Source of the DNA: Meiothermus granaticius NBRC 107808
GTDB taxonomy: Bacteria > Deinococcota > Deinococci > Deinococcales > Thermaceae
Reading direction: 5' to 3'
DNA length: 64,000 nt
Assembly: GCF_003574355.1 (NCBI RefSeq)
Contig: NZ_QWLB01000010.1
Coordinates: 1 to 64,000, forward strand
The notes below the pieces were generated by a model. That model was not told the origin of the DNA and ran no database searches. It saw nothing but the letters and a program-made list of their open reading frames with translations. The translations under genes were made by a program, and so were the position numbers. Positions 26,311 through 38,610 of this stretch are shown here, piece by piece. Positions within the stretch are counted from its first letter, which is position 1. Each line of letters begins with the position of its first letter.

Positions 26311-27572
26311 ATAAACCCGTCAGCGTTTTGATTATCGGAGCGGGAAGCCGGGGGCAGATCTATGCCCAGTTCGCCCAGCAGTACCCCGAGCGAATGCGGG
26401 TGGTAGGGGTGGCGGAGCCCCGGGCCTTTCAGCGTGAGCAGATGGCCCAAACCTACGGCCTCCCCCCGGAGAACGTGTTCAGCGATTGGCGCGAGGTGGC
26501 CTCGAGGGGACGCCTGGCCGACGCGGTGGTGATCGCTACCCAAGACGCCCAGCACGTCGAACCGGTGGAGGCCCTGGCCCCCCAAGGCTACGCGATCCTG
26601 CTGGAAAAGCCCATGGCCCCCGACCTTGAAGGCAGCCTGCGCATCGTCCGGGCGGTAGAGACCCACGGCAATCTCTTTGCGGTCTGTCACGTGATGCGCT
26701 ACACCCCCTACACCCAACTGCTCAAGCGGGTGCTGGACTCAGGGGCCATCGGAGAGATCGTGAGCGTGGAGCACCTGGAACCCGTAGGCTACTGGCACCA
26801 GGCCCACTCCTTCGTGCGCGGCAACTGGCGGCGCGAGGACCAATCCTCCTCGATGCTGCTGCAAAAGTCCTGCCACGACCTGGACTGGCTGCGCTACCTC
26901 CTGGGGCAAAGCTGCACCCGGATTTCCTCCTTTGGCTCACTCAAACACTTTCGCGCTGAGGAAAAGCCCGAAGGTGCTGCCGAACGCTGCCTGGACTGCT
27001 CGATAGAGCCCACCTGTCCCTACTCCGCCAAACGCATCTACGGGCGCCATCTGGCCAGCGGCTTCACGGGGTGGCCCCTCAATGTCCTGACCCCTGAGCC
27101 CACCCCGGAGTCCGTTGCTCAAGCTCTGCGGGAAGGCCCGTATGGGCGCTGCGTCTACGCCTGCGACAACGATGTGGTGGATCATCAGGTGGTCAATATG
27201 GAGTTTGCCAAGGGGCAGACGGCCAGCTTCACCATGACCGCCTTTACCCAGATGCGCCCGCGCGAGACCCGGATCTTCGGCACTCGAGGGGAGCTGTATG
27301 GGGATGGGCGGCAGATTCGAGTCTACGACTTCCTTACCGAGACCACCCTCAGCCACGACAGCCAAGCCGCCACCGATGGCTCGATCCTCTCGGGGCACGG
27401 CGGGGGGGATTTCGCCCTGATGGAGCGCTTTATTGCCTCTGTGGCCACCGGGGATCCCAGCGGGATCCTCTCCGGAGCCCGGGAGTCTTTGGAAGGTCAC
27501 CTCATGGTGTTTGCCGCGGAGCGGGCCCGCAAAGAAGGGCGGGTGGTGCGCCTGGAGGAGCTGGAAAGCTAA
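26307..27572 (+). CDS. Gfo/Idh/MocA family oxidoreductase with cysteine cluster
   Basis: 421 residues. Rossmann motif IIGAGSRGQIYA, family motif LLEKPMAPD at about 98-106 and SCHDLDW near 188 with the probable catalytic His. A Cys-x2-Cys-x5-Cys cluster (Cys228, 231, 237) plus Cys282/Cys286 suggests a bound zinc. The ATG at 26307 overlaps the GH4 stop (ATGA), so it is translationally coupled. Relatives include sugar dehydrogenases and NAD-using glycosidases (GH109 alpha-N-acetylgalactosaminidases). Either role would fit the operon. Confidence 0.82.
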   Translation: MNKPVSVLIIGAGSRGQIYAQFAQQYPERMRVVGVAEPRAFQREQMAQTYGLPPENVFSDWREVASRGRLADAVVIATQDAQHVEPVEALAPQGYAILLEKPMAPDLEGSLRIVRAVETHGNLFAVCHVMRYTPYTQLLKRVLDSGAIGEIVSVEHLEPVGYWHQAHSFVRGNWRREDQSSSMLLQKSCHDLDWLRYLLGQSCTRISSFGSLKHFRAEEKPEGAAERCLDCSIEPTCPYSAKRIYGRHLASGFTGWPLNVLTPEPTPESVAQALREGPYGRCVYACDNDVVDHQVVNMEFAKGQTASFTMTAFTQMRPRETRIFGTRGELYGDGRQIRVYDFLTETTLSHDSQAATDGSILSGHGGGDFALMERFIASVATGDPSGILSGARESLEGHLMVFAAERARKEGRVVRLEELES

Positions 27573-27608
27573 AAGCCTGGCCTCCGCAGAAGCCGCAATA
27601 ATGCTGGT

Positions 27609-28232
27609 ATGAATTACCCTCAGTTCCTCGAGCTCCTGGGGTGGTTGGCCACTCTGACCTTCGCCACCTCAGGGGCGCTGCTGGCGGTGCAGAAGCGCTT
27701 TGATCTGGTGGGGATCTTTGTGCTGGCTGGGGTCACCGCGGTGGGAGGGGGCTCGATCCGCGACCTCTTGGTGGGCTCCCTGCCCCCTCAAGTGTTTCGC
27801 AACGAATCGGTCATCTGGGCGGTGCTGCTGATCTCGCTTTTGGTATGGCGCTTTTATGGTCGGGTTTCCCGTTTAGATCGCCCGATCTACTACCTCGATA
27901 CGGTGGGGTTGGGGCTCTTCGCAGCCCTGGGGGCGGAGCGCGGCCTGACCTTTGGTTTGGGATTCTGGGGGTGCATTTTTGCCGGGACGGTCTCGGGAGT
28001 AGGGGGAGGCATACTGCGCGACGTTTTGGCCGGGGAGGTACCGGGGGTGTTTTACCGTAACCGCGATCTCTACGCCTCGGCCGCTTCGGCAGGGGCCCTG
28101 GTGGTGTTTATCATCTACAAGTTCTTCCCCTCCCTCGCGGCGTTGGCCCTCCTATTGGGGGCCACCACGACCATTGCCCTCAGGCTCAGCAGCCGGTGGC
28201 TGGGGCTGCGGCTGCCCACCCCAAAACCCTAG
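27609..28232 (+). CDS. TRIC-type / UPF0126 membrane protein
   Basis: 207 residues with seven membrane segments built as two repeats, each with the glycine motif GGGxxRD (GGGSIRD, GGGILRD). This is the bacterial TRIC cation channel family. An AATAAT box (27597-27602) ends 6 bases before ATG 27609, so it probably has its own leaderless transcript and is not part of the sugar operon. Convergent with the helicase gene. Confidence 0.88.
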   Translation: MNYPQFLELLGWLATLTFATSGALLAVQKRFDLVGIFVLAGVTAVGGGSIRDLLVGSLPPQVFRNESVIWAVLLISLLVWRFYGRVSRLDRPIYYLDTVGLGLFAALGAERGLTFGLGFWGCIFAGTVSGVGGGILRDVLAGEVPGVFYRNRDLYASAASAGALVVFIIYKFFPSLAALALLLGATTTIALRLSSRWLGLRLPTPKP

Positions 28233-28255
28233 CCTTCCCGCTCGAGCCCCCCGCG

Positions 28256-30397
28256 TCAGTCTATCTTCTCGAGCCCAGCAAACTTGAGGGCCAGTTTTTT
28301 GAGGCCCAGCCCAGGGAACATCACCGTAACCTCCCCCCCGAGAGCCGCGACCACGGTGCCCTGCCCAAAGCGGGGATGCCGCACCCGCTCCCCCCCCCTA
28401 AACTCGCCGAGTGAGGGCTTGGGCTTGGGCTCAGGGCGAGTATAGGCCATTACCGGAACCGCAGTGTCTCCAAAGGCTCCTATCTCCTTGAGCAGTTCCG
28501 GCGGCACTTCCTCCAAAAAGCGGCTGGGACGGCTGTATTCGCGCTTGCCGTAGGTCTCGCGCTCCTCGGCATAGGAGAGGTAGAGCTTCTCCTGGGCCCG
28601 GGTGATCCCTACATAGAACAGGCGGCGTTCCTCCTCCAAATCCTCGAGGCGACTCAGGCTGTTGCGGTGGGGCAGCAGGTTCTCCTCCAGCCCGACCAGG
28701 AACACCGTGGGAAACTCGAGGCCTTTGGCGTTGTGCAGGGTCATCAGGGTGACCGAGGCCTCGGGTGGGGCCTCGCCCTTCTGGGGCTCCTCGGCCTTAG
28801 CGGTAAGGGCCACCGAGTCTAGGAAGTCCGAGAGCGAACCGCCTTCCTCCTCCTCCCAGTCACGCGCAGCCCGCAGCAACTCCTCGATGTTCTGCAAGCG
28901 TTCTTCCCCATCGGTTTCCTGCTTCAAGGCCTCACGGAAACCGGTAGCATCCAGCACCCGCTCAAAAAACTCCGCCGGCCCGGTCTCAAAAGCGGCCTCG
29001 AGCAGCTCCTCGAGAAGCTCCACAAAAGCCTGTACCGGCTGAGGCCTCGAGAGCAGCCCCTCGGCCTGACGCAGCACCTCGAACAGGCTCTGCCCCGTGC
29101 GCTGGGCTTGCTCGACCAGCTTGCCCACCGTGCTGGCCCCAATGCCTCGAGCCGGGGTGTTGAGGATACGGCGCAGGTTAATGCCATCCAGCGGGTTGAC
29201 CGCCACCCGCCCATAAGCCAGCAGGTCTTTGACCTCCCGCCGCTCGAAAAACCCCACCGCCCCCACCAGCCGCACCGGAACCCCACCCCGCCGTAGGTGC
29301 TCCTCCAGCAAGCGGGACTGGGCATTGGTGCGGTAGAGCACCGCGATCTGGCCATACTGCCCCAGCTTGACGATCTCCCGGGCCACAAAGGCAGCCTCCT
29401 CCCGGGCGTTGGGGGCGCGGTAAAGCCGCACCGGCTCACCCCCGGCCTTCACCGAGCGCAGGGTTTTTTCCAGGCGCAGGGCGTTCTTCTCGATGACCGC
29501 ATTGGCCACCTGGAGGATGGACTCGGTCGAACGGTAGTTTTCCTCGAGCCGAAACACTTTGGCCCCAGGGTAGTCCTTGGTGAAATCCAGAATGTTGTGG
29601 ATATCGGCGTTGCGAAAACCATAGATGCTCTGATCGGGGTCGCCCACCACCATCAGGTTGGGCCCCGTTCCCCCCTCAGCCAAACCAGCTAGAAGCCGGG
29701 TCAGCCTATACTGCACCGGGTTGGTGTCCTGGTACTCATCCACGTGAATGAAGCGGGCCCGCTGGCGAATTTTGGCCAGGACACCGGGCTGCTCCTCGAA
29801 CAGCTGAATGCTCAAGAGCAGCAGGTCGTTGAAATCCACCGCACCCTGGGCCCGCATCCCGGCCTGGTATTTGCGGTAGACCTCCCCCGCAAGCTCCTTG
29901 GGCACCCCCCCGATAAACTCCGGGGCTTCGCGCAGAAACTCGGAGAGCCCCCTCCCCTGGTTTTTGATCCGGTCGAGCATGGCCCGAAATGGACCGGGCT
30001 TGGCCTCGAGGCCTAGCTCCTTCAGGATTTCCTTGAGCAGGGTGGTCTGGTCGTCGTCGTCATACACCACAAATCCCGATTTGAGCCCCACGTACTCGCC
30101 GTACACCCGCAAAATGCGCAGCGCCGCCGAGTGAAAGGTAGAAACCCATAGGTCGCTGGCCGAGCCCCCCACCATCCTGGCCAGCCGCTCCTTCATCTCC
30201 CCTGCGGCCTTGTTGGTGAAGGTCACGGCTAAAACTTCCCCAGGGTACACCCGCCGCTCGCGCAACAAATAGGCGATGCGGTGCACCACCGTGCGGGTTT
30301 TACCTGAACCTGCGCCCGCCACCACCAGCGCCGGGCCTTCGTAGTGTTGGACGGCTTCTTGTTGGGCCGGGTTGAGCGAGGAGAGCAGGTCATCCAT
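28256..30397 (-). CDS. UvrD/PcrA-type ATP-dependent DNA helicase
   Basis: 713 residues. Superfamily 1A helicase motifs appear in order: GAGSGKT at 28-34, DEYQDTN near 215, GDPDQSIYGFR, TLHNAKGLEFP and the motif VI region YVGITRAQEKLYL. The end carries the Tudor-like RNA polymerase-interacting segment (RVRHPRFGQGTVV). Acts in mismatch and nucleotide excision repair and transcription-coupled repair. Start ATG 30397 is taken because MDDLLSSLNPAQ begins the conserved domain. TAGACT (30408-30413, minus strand) lies 10 bases upstream. Confidence 0.93.
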   Translation of the reverse strand: MDDLLSSLNPAQQEAVQHYEGPALVVAGAGSGKTRTVVHRIAYLLRERRVYPGEVLAVTFTNKAAGEMKERLARMVGGSASDLWVSTFHSAALRILRVYGEYVGLKSGFVVYDDDDQTTLLKEILKELGLEAKPGPFRAMLDRIKNQGRGLSEFLREAPEFIGGVPKELAGEVYRKYQAGMRAQGAVDFNDLLLLSIQLFEEQPGVLAKIRQRARFIHVDEYQDTNPVQYRLTRLLAGLAEGGTGPNLMVVGDPDQSIYGFRNADIHNILDFTKDYPGAKVFRLEENYRSTESILQVANAVIEKNALRLEKTLRSVKAGGEPVRLYRAPNAREEAAFVAREIVKLGQYGQIAVLYRTNAQSRLLEEHLRRGGVPVRLVGAVGFFERREVKDLLAYGRVAVNPLDGINLRRILNTPARGIGASTVGKLVEQAQRTGQSLFEVLRQAEGLLSRPQPVQAFVELLEELLEAAFETGPAEFFERVLDATGFREALKQETDGEERLQNIEELLRAARDWEEEEGGSLSDFLDSVALTAKAEEPQKGEAPPEASVTLMTLHNAKGLEFPTVFLVGLEENLLPHRNSLSRLEDLEEERRLFYVGITRAQEKLYLSYAEERETYGKREYSRPSRFLEEVPPELLKEIGAFGDTAVPVMAYTRPEPKPKPSLGEFRGGERVRHPRFGQGTVVAALGGEVTVMFPGLGLKKLALKFAGLEKID

Positions 30398-30447
30398 TCG
30401 AAGGCCGAGTCTAACACCCCGGCCCAACCAGATGGGTGAGGGGCTTC

Positions 30448-31494
30448 CTATTGATCGTTGAACTCACTACCGGCAGGCTGCTCCACCACCACATCCCCCG
30501 TGTCGAGGTTGTAGCGAATGCGGCGTCCCTTGGCCGTACCGTTTTTGTCGGTGCTGACCACCGGGTCTTTGTCGCTGCCAAAGAGGTAGGCCACCCCGTC
30601 TTTTTCCCGCACCAAGGCCGAGCTGGCCAGGGTGGTGCGCCCGTTTTGCTCGAGCTTGATCTCACCAAACATCCTCAGGGTCTCGTCGTCCACGTTGTAC
30701 ACCATCCGCTGCGACTGGCCCTTGAGGGGTTTGTCTCCGCTGCGGGAAATCTCGTTGGGGCCGAGGATACTGGCCTCACCGGTGTCATTGTCGTACTCGA
30801 GACGGCTGCCATAAACGGTGCTCTTGCCCTGGCGCACCTCTACCGCCTTGGGGGCGGCCTTGGGCTGGATCTCGAGGCGGTCCTCGGCTTCGTTATAGCT
30901 GGCCGAACCCCCATCGAGCTGCACGGTCTCGCCCCCGTCCTTGATCTTCTCCACCAGGGCCAGGGCTCCGAATGCCTGGGCATCCTTACCGAAGCGCACA
31001 TTGACCCGGAAGGGAGCCGGGTCATAGAACACGAAGCGCTGGAGCACCGCCCCTTTGCGCTCCCCGGCATACACCCGCCGGGCCAAGGGGGTTTGGTCGG
31101 GGTGGTCCTCGTCCTTGACATACTCCACCGTGACCCCCTCTCCTACCTTGAGCCCCTTGGCCATCTGGGTGGTGTCGTTCATGCGGACAGCCTTCCCCCC
31201 AACCATCAAAGGATCGAGCTGCTCTAGCTTGCCCACGATCAGATCGCGCTCCTCGATCTGGCTCACGCCCTGGTCGTCCGGGCTGGTCTTGATGGCGGTG
31301 ATGGTCTTACCTTTGCGCTCGAGGGTGGCTGTGGGAGCAAAGGGGTCAAGGGTGTCCTGGCCCTGGTCTGGGGGTGGGCCGGCCTGCTGGGCCCATACCC
31401 ACATCAACAGCAGCGAGCCCAAGGCCAGAGCACGGGCCGGAAAGAGCCAAGCCCTGGCCCCCCGCTTCTCCCCCCCGGCTTTCTGCTGCTGCAT
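30448..31494 (-). CDS. LptA/OstA-like beta-jellyroll envelope protein
   Basis: 348 residues. An N-terminal membrane/signal segment (about 20-35) is followed by repeated beta-strand units of the OstA kind (SRLEYDNDTGEASILGPNEI, RMVYNVDDETLRMFGEIKLE). ATG 31494 lies 13 bases after the upstream OstA-like gene. In LPS-bearing bacteria such proteins form the periplasmic lipid bridge. Thermales are reported to lack classical LPS, so the cargo here is probably another glycolipid. Confidence 0.72.
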   Translation of the reverse strand: MQQQKAGGEKRGARAWLFPARALALGSLLLMWVWAQQAGPPPDQGQDTLDPFAPTATLERKGKTITAIKTSPDDQGVSQIEERDLIVGKLEQLDPLMVGGKAVRMNDTTQMAKGLKVGEGVTVEYVKDEDHPDQTPLARRVYAGERKGAVLQRFVFYDPAPFRVNVRFGKDAQAFGALALVEKIKDGGETVQLDGGSASYNEAEDRLEIQPKAAPKAVEVRQGKSTVYGSRLEYDNDTGEASILGPNEISRSGDKPLKGQSQRMVYNVDDETLRMFGEIKLEQNGRTTLASSALVREKDGVAYLFGSDKDPVVSTDKNGTAKGRRIRYNLDTGDVVVEQPAGSEFNDQ

Positions 31495-31507
31495 TTCTGG
31501 ACCCTGT

Positions 31508-32410
31508 TCAGCTCCCAGCCTTTTTGAAATCCGCCTCAGGCAACTTAAACGGCTGGTTGTATAGCTGCACCCGCTTGTTGTTGACATTCTGCTTGAGCGT
31601 GCCGCTGCTGAGGGTGGCGCCATCCTTTTTGTTCACGCTCTTGGCCGGGAGGCCCTTAGCCCGGTCCCCCAGGATGATGGCCTCGCCGGTGTTGTCGTCA
31701 TAGTAAAGGCTGGCCCCCGTGGTGGTGATGTCCCCGTCGATCAGGGTCACACCACCGGTAGCGATCAGGCGCTTGGCCTCGGTCAGGCTGCGAATTTCCT
31801 TGCCCTGAATGATCAGATCCCCGTTATCGCGCTTGCGGGTCAATACCACCTGGTTCTCGTCGGTGAAGATGGCCAGCCCCCGGTCCTCCTCGTAGTACAC
31901 GGTTTGGGATCTCCCCTCCTGGCGCCCATTCTTAAGGCTAACCCCCCCCTCGCTGGTAGAGATGTTGGTGTCCACCTCAAAGGTCATGCGGGGAGCCACC
32001 ACGTCCACAGGGTCGCTTTTGGAGTCTTTGGGGTCTTGGTGCATCTTGGCCCCCCCTTCCAGCACCCCTTTCCCTGTGGCTTCAGAGTAGACCAGTTTAG
32101 GGCCGGTGGCGGTCATCCGATCGCGCTTGACGGTGACGCTGTTTTCAAAGGTGGCCACTCGAGCCCCCTCAGCGGCCTGCATGCTCTTGCCTGGCGGTGC
32201 GCTCAGGGTGGCCTTGAGGGCGACAATCTGTAGGTCCTTGACCTTGCCCACCAACGAACCCACCTTGGTGGCCTCGTAAACCCAAGGGCCGTTGGTCAGG
32301 TCCCCGGTACGCCGCGCCGAGGCATCGGGGCTTTCAATGGTGATCACGCGTTCTTTGGTGCTTGCGGCCAGAGCCACCGCACAAAACACAAGCAGAGCGA
32401 CACGCTTCAT
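31508..32410 (-). CDS. LptA/OstA-like periplasmic protein
   Basis: 300 residues with signal peptide (about 1-16, MKRVALLVFCAVALAAS). The mature part consists of short repeated beta units (VYYEEDRGLAIFTDENQVVL, LYYDDNTGEAIILGD) typical of the LptA/OstA jellyroll. It overlaps the LptC-like gene by 4 bases and precedes the second OstA-like gene by 13 bases. Likely a soluble bridge component for lipid transport to the outer membrane. Confidence 0.75.
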   Translation of the reverse strand: MKRVALLVFCAVALAASTKERVITIESPDASARRTGDLTNGPWVYEATKVGSLVGKVKDLQIVALKATLSAPPGKSMQAAEGARVATFENSVTVKRDRMTATGPKLVYSEATGKGVLEGGAKMHQDPKDSKSDPVDVVAPRMTFEVDTNISTSEGGVSLKNGRQEGRSQTVYYEEDRGLAIFTDENQVVLTRKRDNGDLIIQGKEIRSLTEAKRLIATGGVTLIDGDITTTGASLYYDDNTGEAIILGDRAKGLPAKSVNKKDGATLSSGTLKQNVNNKRVQLYNQPFKLPEADFKKAGS

Positions 32411-32976
32411 TGGCTTCCTCCTTGGATGGTGCAGGGCTGAGGCTCCCCACCGGTGATAAAGGTCTCCTTGCGCACATTCCAGCTGGGGTTTTGAATCCCG
32501 AAGTCGCTGGTGAAATTCACCCCATCCACCTGGATGGTGGGCGAGGTGATGAGCACCGAGGGGGCTTTAAACCCCTGGCGCTGGTCAATGGTCACTGGGG
32601 ACTGGCCCGCGGCCCCTAGCTGAACGCTATAGCACCCCTTGAGGATCTCCACCTTGGCATAGGGCAGGCGCAGGTTGTCCTGGCGGTCAATGGTCACCAC
32701 CGGGGCAAAGAGGCGCAGCTCGAGGGTGTTCTCCACATAGCGCTGGCCAGTTTGCAGCCCGCTGACCCTGGCCTCCCGCGTACCAGGGTCCTGCTCCACC
32801 TCCGCCGCCGAAAACTCCCAGCGGGCTTTGGGGTCTTGTTCGGGGTAAAGGGTGAGATGAACATTCTCGAGCCGCACCCCCTGGGGTGGGGTTGGTGGAG
32901 GGGGGACCGGGCGGGTGACCAAGAACACCGAGAGGGCTACGATGACGGCAAGGGCGATGAGGGCGGTGCGAACCAC
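32407..32976 (-). CDS. LptC-like membrane-anchored protein
   Basis: 189 residues. One N-terminal membrane span (about 4-22), a proline-rich linker, then a beta-jellyroll-like region, the architecture of LptC. GTG 32976 is supported by TAGGCT (32983-32988, minus strand) 6 bases upstream, so this is the promoter-proximal gene of a three-gene LptC-LptA-LptA-like unit. The bases 32977-33162 upstream hold this promoter; I see nothing else there. Confidence 0.65.
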   Translation of the reverse strand: MVRTALIALAVIVALSVFLVTRPVPPPPTPPQGVRLENVHLTLYPEQDPKARWEFSAAEVEQDPGTREARVSGLQTGQRYVENTLELRLFAPVVTIDRQDNLRLPYAKVEILKGCYSVQLGAAGQSPVTIDQRQGFKAPSVLITSPTIQVDGVNFTSDFGIQNPSWNVRKETFITGGEPQPCTIQGGSQ

Positions 32977-33162
32977 GGTAGAAGCCTAGGGTTTGGGGCG
33001 CTTAGAAGGGTGAAGCGAGGGGCAGTCCCCAAAGAACCCCTCTAGGAAAGCCCTCTCCAGCGCTCAGGGTACATCCTGGAGGCTGCTCGAGCGGTGCATT
33101 TTACCCTGGGCTAACGCGGCCATAATCCAAAAGCAGCCCCCCGCGCCAGGCCCATCCGGAGC

Positions 33163-34188
33163 TCAGGACAGCACATCCCGGGTGGTCCCCCGGGTTCGGT
33201 AGTTCATCCAGCTCTTGCGCAAGCGCAGGGCTTTGGTGAGCACCCCGTACAGCGGGGAAAGCGCATAGTCATAGGCTGGGAAGCGCACCCGCTGCCCCCC
33301 AAACCCCTCCTTGAAGCGGTCAATCCCCGCCGCATGGCTACCCTCGCTGCGGCGCGGCACACCCCAAAGGTCGTAGATGCGGTAGCCATTTTCTAGGCCC
33401 CAACGAATGGCCCCCCAATGCATTCCGTTGGGGGCTTTGGCATTGGAGTGCTCCCGGCTGCTCCCCCCATAGAGATAGTCCACCTTGCCGGCAAAGGCCA
33501 CGAAAAGCCCCGCGGCTAAGGGTTGGCCCTCGAGCCGGGCGATCGAGATGAAGGCCCGGCCTTCGGGCTGATTCATCGCCCGCAGCACCGTCTGATAGTA
33601 GGTTTTCGAGTGCTGGAGCAGCTTGGCCCGCCGATTGGTGGCCTCGAACAGCTCCCAGAACTCCTCAAAGGCCTCCTCGCCCTCAATGGTCGTGACCACC
33701 CGCTTCTCGGCCAGCTTGGTGTTGCGCTTGTGCATGTTGTCCATCTGGTCGAGCAAGCCCCCTTGGCCCAGGCTCAGGTCCAACCAAATGGTGTACTCAG
33801 GCTGGATGGTTTCAGCCAAGGCCAGACCAGGAAACTCGGGGGCCAAAGCCTCGGCGCTCTGCCCCCATTCAGGCTCGAGCTTCAGGTATACCGCCCCACT
33901 GGCCTGGGCCCTCAAAGCCTCCGCCACCTGGGGCAGCTCGCTCAGGTCGCGCAGGGCCGGGCCCCGGCTGGCATAGAGCATCGAGACCGGCCCCGCCAAG
34001 CGGCGGCGAAAAAGCTGGGCCGCAGCCACCAGGGTTTCCCCCTCATAGAGCGCTATCCGCTCAGGTTCCCAACCCGAAAGCCGCTTGACCTCCCCCCAAC
34101 CCCACGACTGCAGGGCGCTGGTGATGGGCAAAGATGCGACCATTTGATTCCACTGAGCGGGCTCAAGCACGGTTTGGAGGCGCAACAC
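33163..34188 (-). CDS. FemX/FemAB-type peptidoglycan bridge aminoacyltransferase
   Basis: 341 residues with the twin GNAT-like fold of Fem ligases. Recognisable pieces are QSWGWGEVKRLSGWEPERI near the start, the aromatic-rich YLYGGSSREH and LWGVPR near 275. These enzymes add glycine or other residues from aminoacyl-tRNA to lipid II. Thermales murein has Orn with a glycine bridge, which fits. Start GTG 34188 sits 8 bases after a CATAAT box (34197-34202, minus strand). Confidence 0.85.
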   Translation of the reverse strand: MLRLQTVLEPAQWNQMVASLPITSALQSWGWGEVKRLSGWEPERIALYEGETLVAAAQLFRRRLAGPVSMLYASRGPALRDLSELPQVAEALRAQASGAVYLKLEPEWGQSAEALAPEFPGLALAETIQPEYTIWLDLSLGQGGLLDQMDNMHKRNTKLAEKRVVTTIEGEEAFEEFWELFEATNRRAKLLQHSKTYYQTVLRAMNQPEGRAFISIARLEGQPLAAGLFVAFAGKVDYLYGGSSREHSNAKAPNGMHWGAIRWGLENGYRIYDLWGVPRRSEGSHAAGIDRFKEGFGGQRVRFPAYDYALSPLYGVLTKALRLRKSWMNYRTRGTTRDVLS

Positions 34189-34272
34189 GGTTCACCATTA
34201 TGAGGCCAAGCACCCGGCGTTCACCACTGGGCGCAGGCCAGAGGGGGTTCTTTAAACATTTATACTGTCCCC

Positions 34273-37610
<3,338 letters not shown>

Positions 37611-37626
<16 letters not shown>

Positions 37627-38606
37627 GCGGGTACTACGGGTTCCAAAACGCGGGCGACGAAGCCATCCTCGAGGCCATCGTCCAGGAAGTGCACTCCCGG
37701 GGGCACCAAGTCCTGGCGTTTTCCGCCAACCCTGCCGTCACCGCCAAGCGCTACGCAATCCAGGCGGTGCGGCGCAGCCATCCGCTCGAGGTCTGGAAGG
37801 GGTTAGGCCAGATCGACCTTTTCCTCTCTGGCGGCGGTGGGCTCCTGCAAGACAAAACCTCGAGGATGAGCCTGATGTACTACCTGGGCCTGATTGGCCT
37901 GGCCCGCCGACGCGGCAAGCCGGTATATGTGTTCAACCAGTCGCTGGGGCCGCTCTCCGCTCGGGGGGAGCACCAGGTCAAGCGCTCGCTGCGTGGGGTG
38001 GAGTGCTTCTTCCGCGATGAAGCCTCCCTGGAGTATGGGCGGCAACTGGGTTTGAATGTGCAGTATGGGGCCGATCCGGCCCTGCTGCTCACCCCTCCCC
38101 CGGTAGAGCGCGAGCCCAACATGGTGGTGCTGGTGCCACGGGCTGGGCTCGAGGCCGCCAACACCAACCTGCACAAGCTCGGGGATCGGCTGCGGGTAGA
38201 GGGGTTTGAGGTGGTGGTGCTGGCCCTGCAACCCGGCCACGACGAGCCGGCCCTCGAGCGCTTCTCCTCCTTCACCCGTGAGCTGGCCTGGGACCCCCGC
38301 CGGGTCAGCTACCTGCTGGCCCAGGCTGGGTACGTGGTCTCGATTCGCTTGCATGGGGCCATCCTGGCTGCCGCCGCCGGCACCCCCTTTGTGGGGATTG
38401 CCTACGACCCCAAGGTGGCGGGCTTCTGCCGCGATGCCGGGGCCCCGTATGTAGACATGCCCGGTGACGCAGACCTCCTGGCCTCGGCGGTGCTCTCGCA
38501 GCGACAGCCCAACTGGAAGGCTGTAGACGAGATGAAGGCCCGGGCCCGGGCCAGCTTTGATCGGGTGCTCTCGGTGAATCGCCAGCGCAGGGTTAAGACC
38601 CGGTAA
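37611..38606 (+). CDS. csaB: polysaccharide pyruvyl transferase CsaB
   Basis: 331 residues. Starts VVGVSGYYGFQNAGDEAIL, has the donor-site segment LSGGGGLLQD and the SIRLHGAILAAAAGTPFVGIAYDPKV region of the family. It transfers pyruvate from PEP onto the secondary cell-wall polymer so that SLH domains of S-layer proteins can bind. In Thermus this is how the S-layer is anchored. It is translationally coupled with the DUF5693 gene (16-base overlap). Confidence 0.92.
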
Positions 38607-38610
38607 GGCC

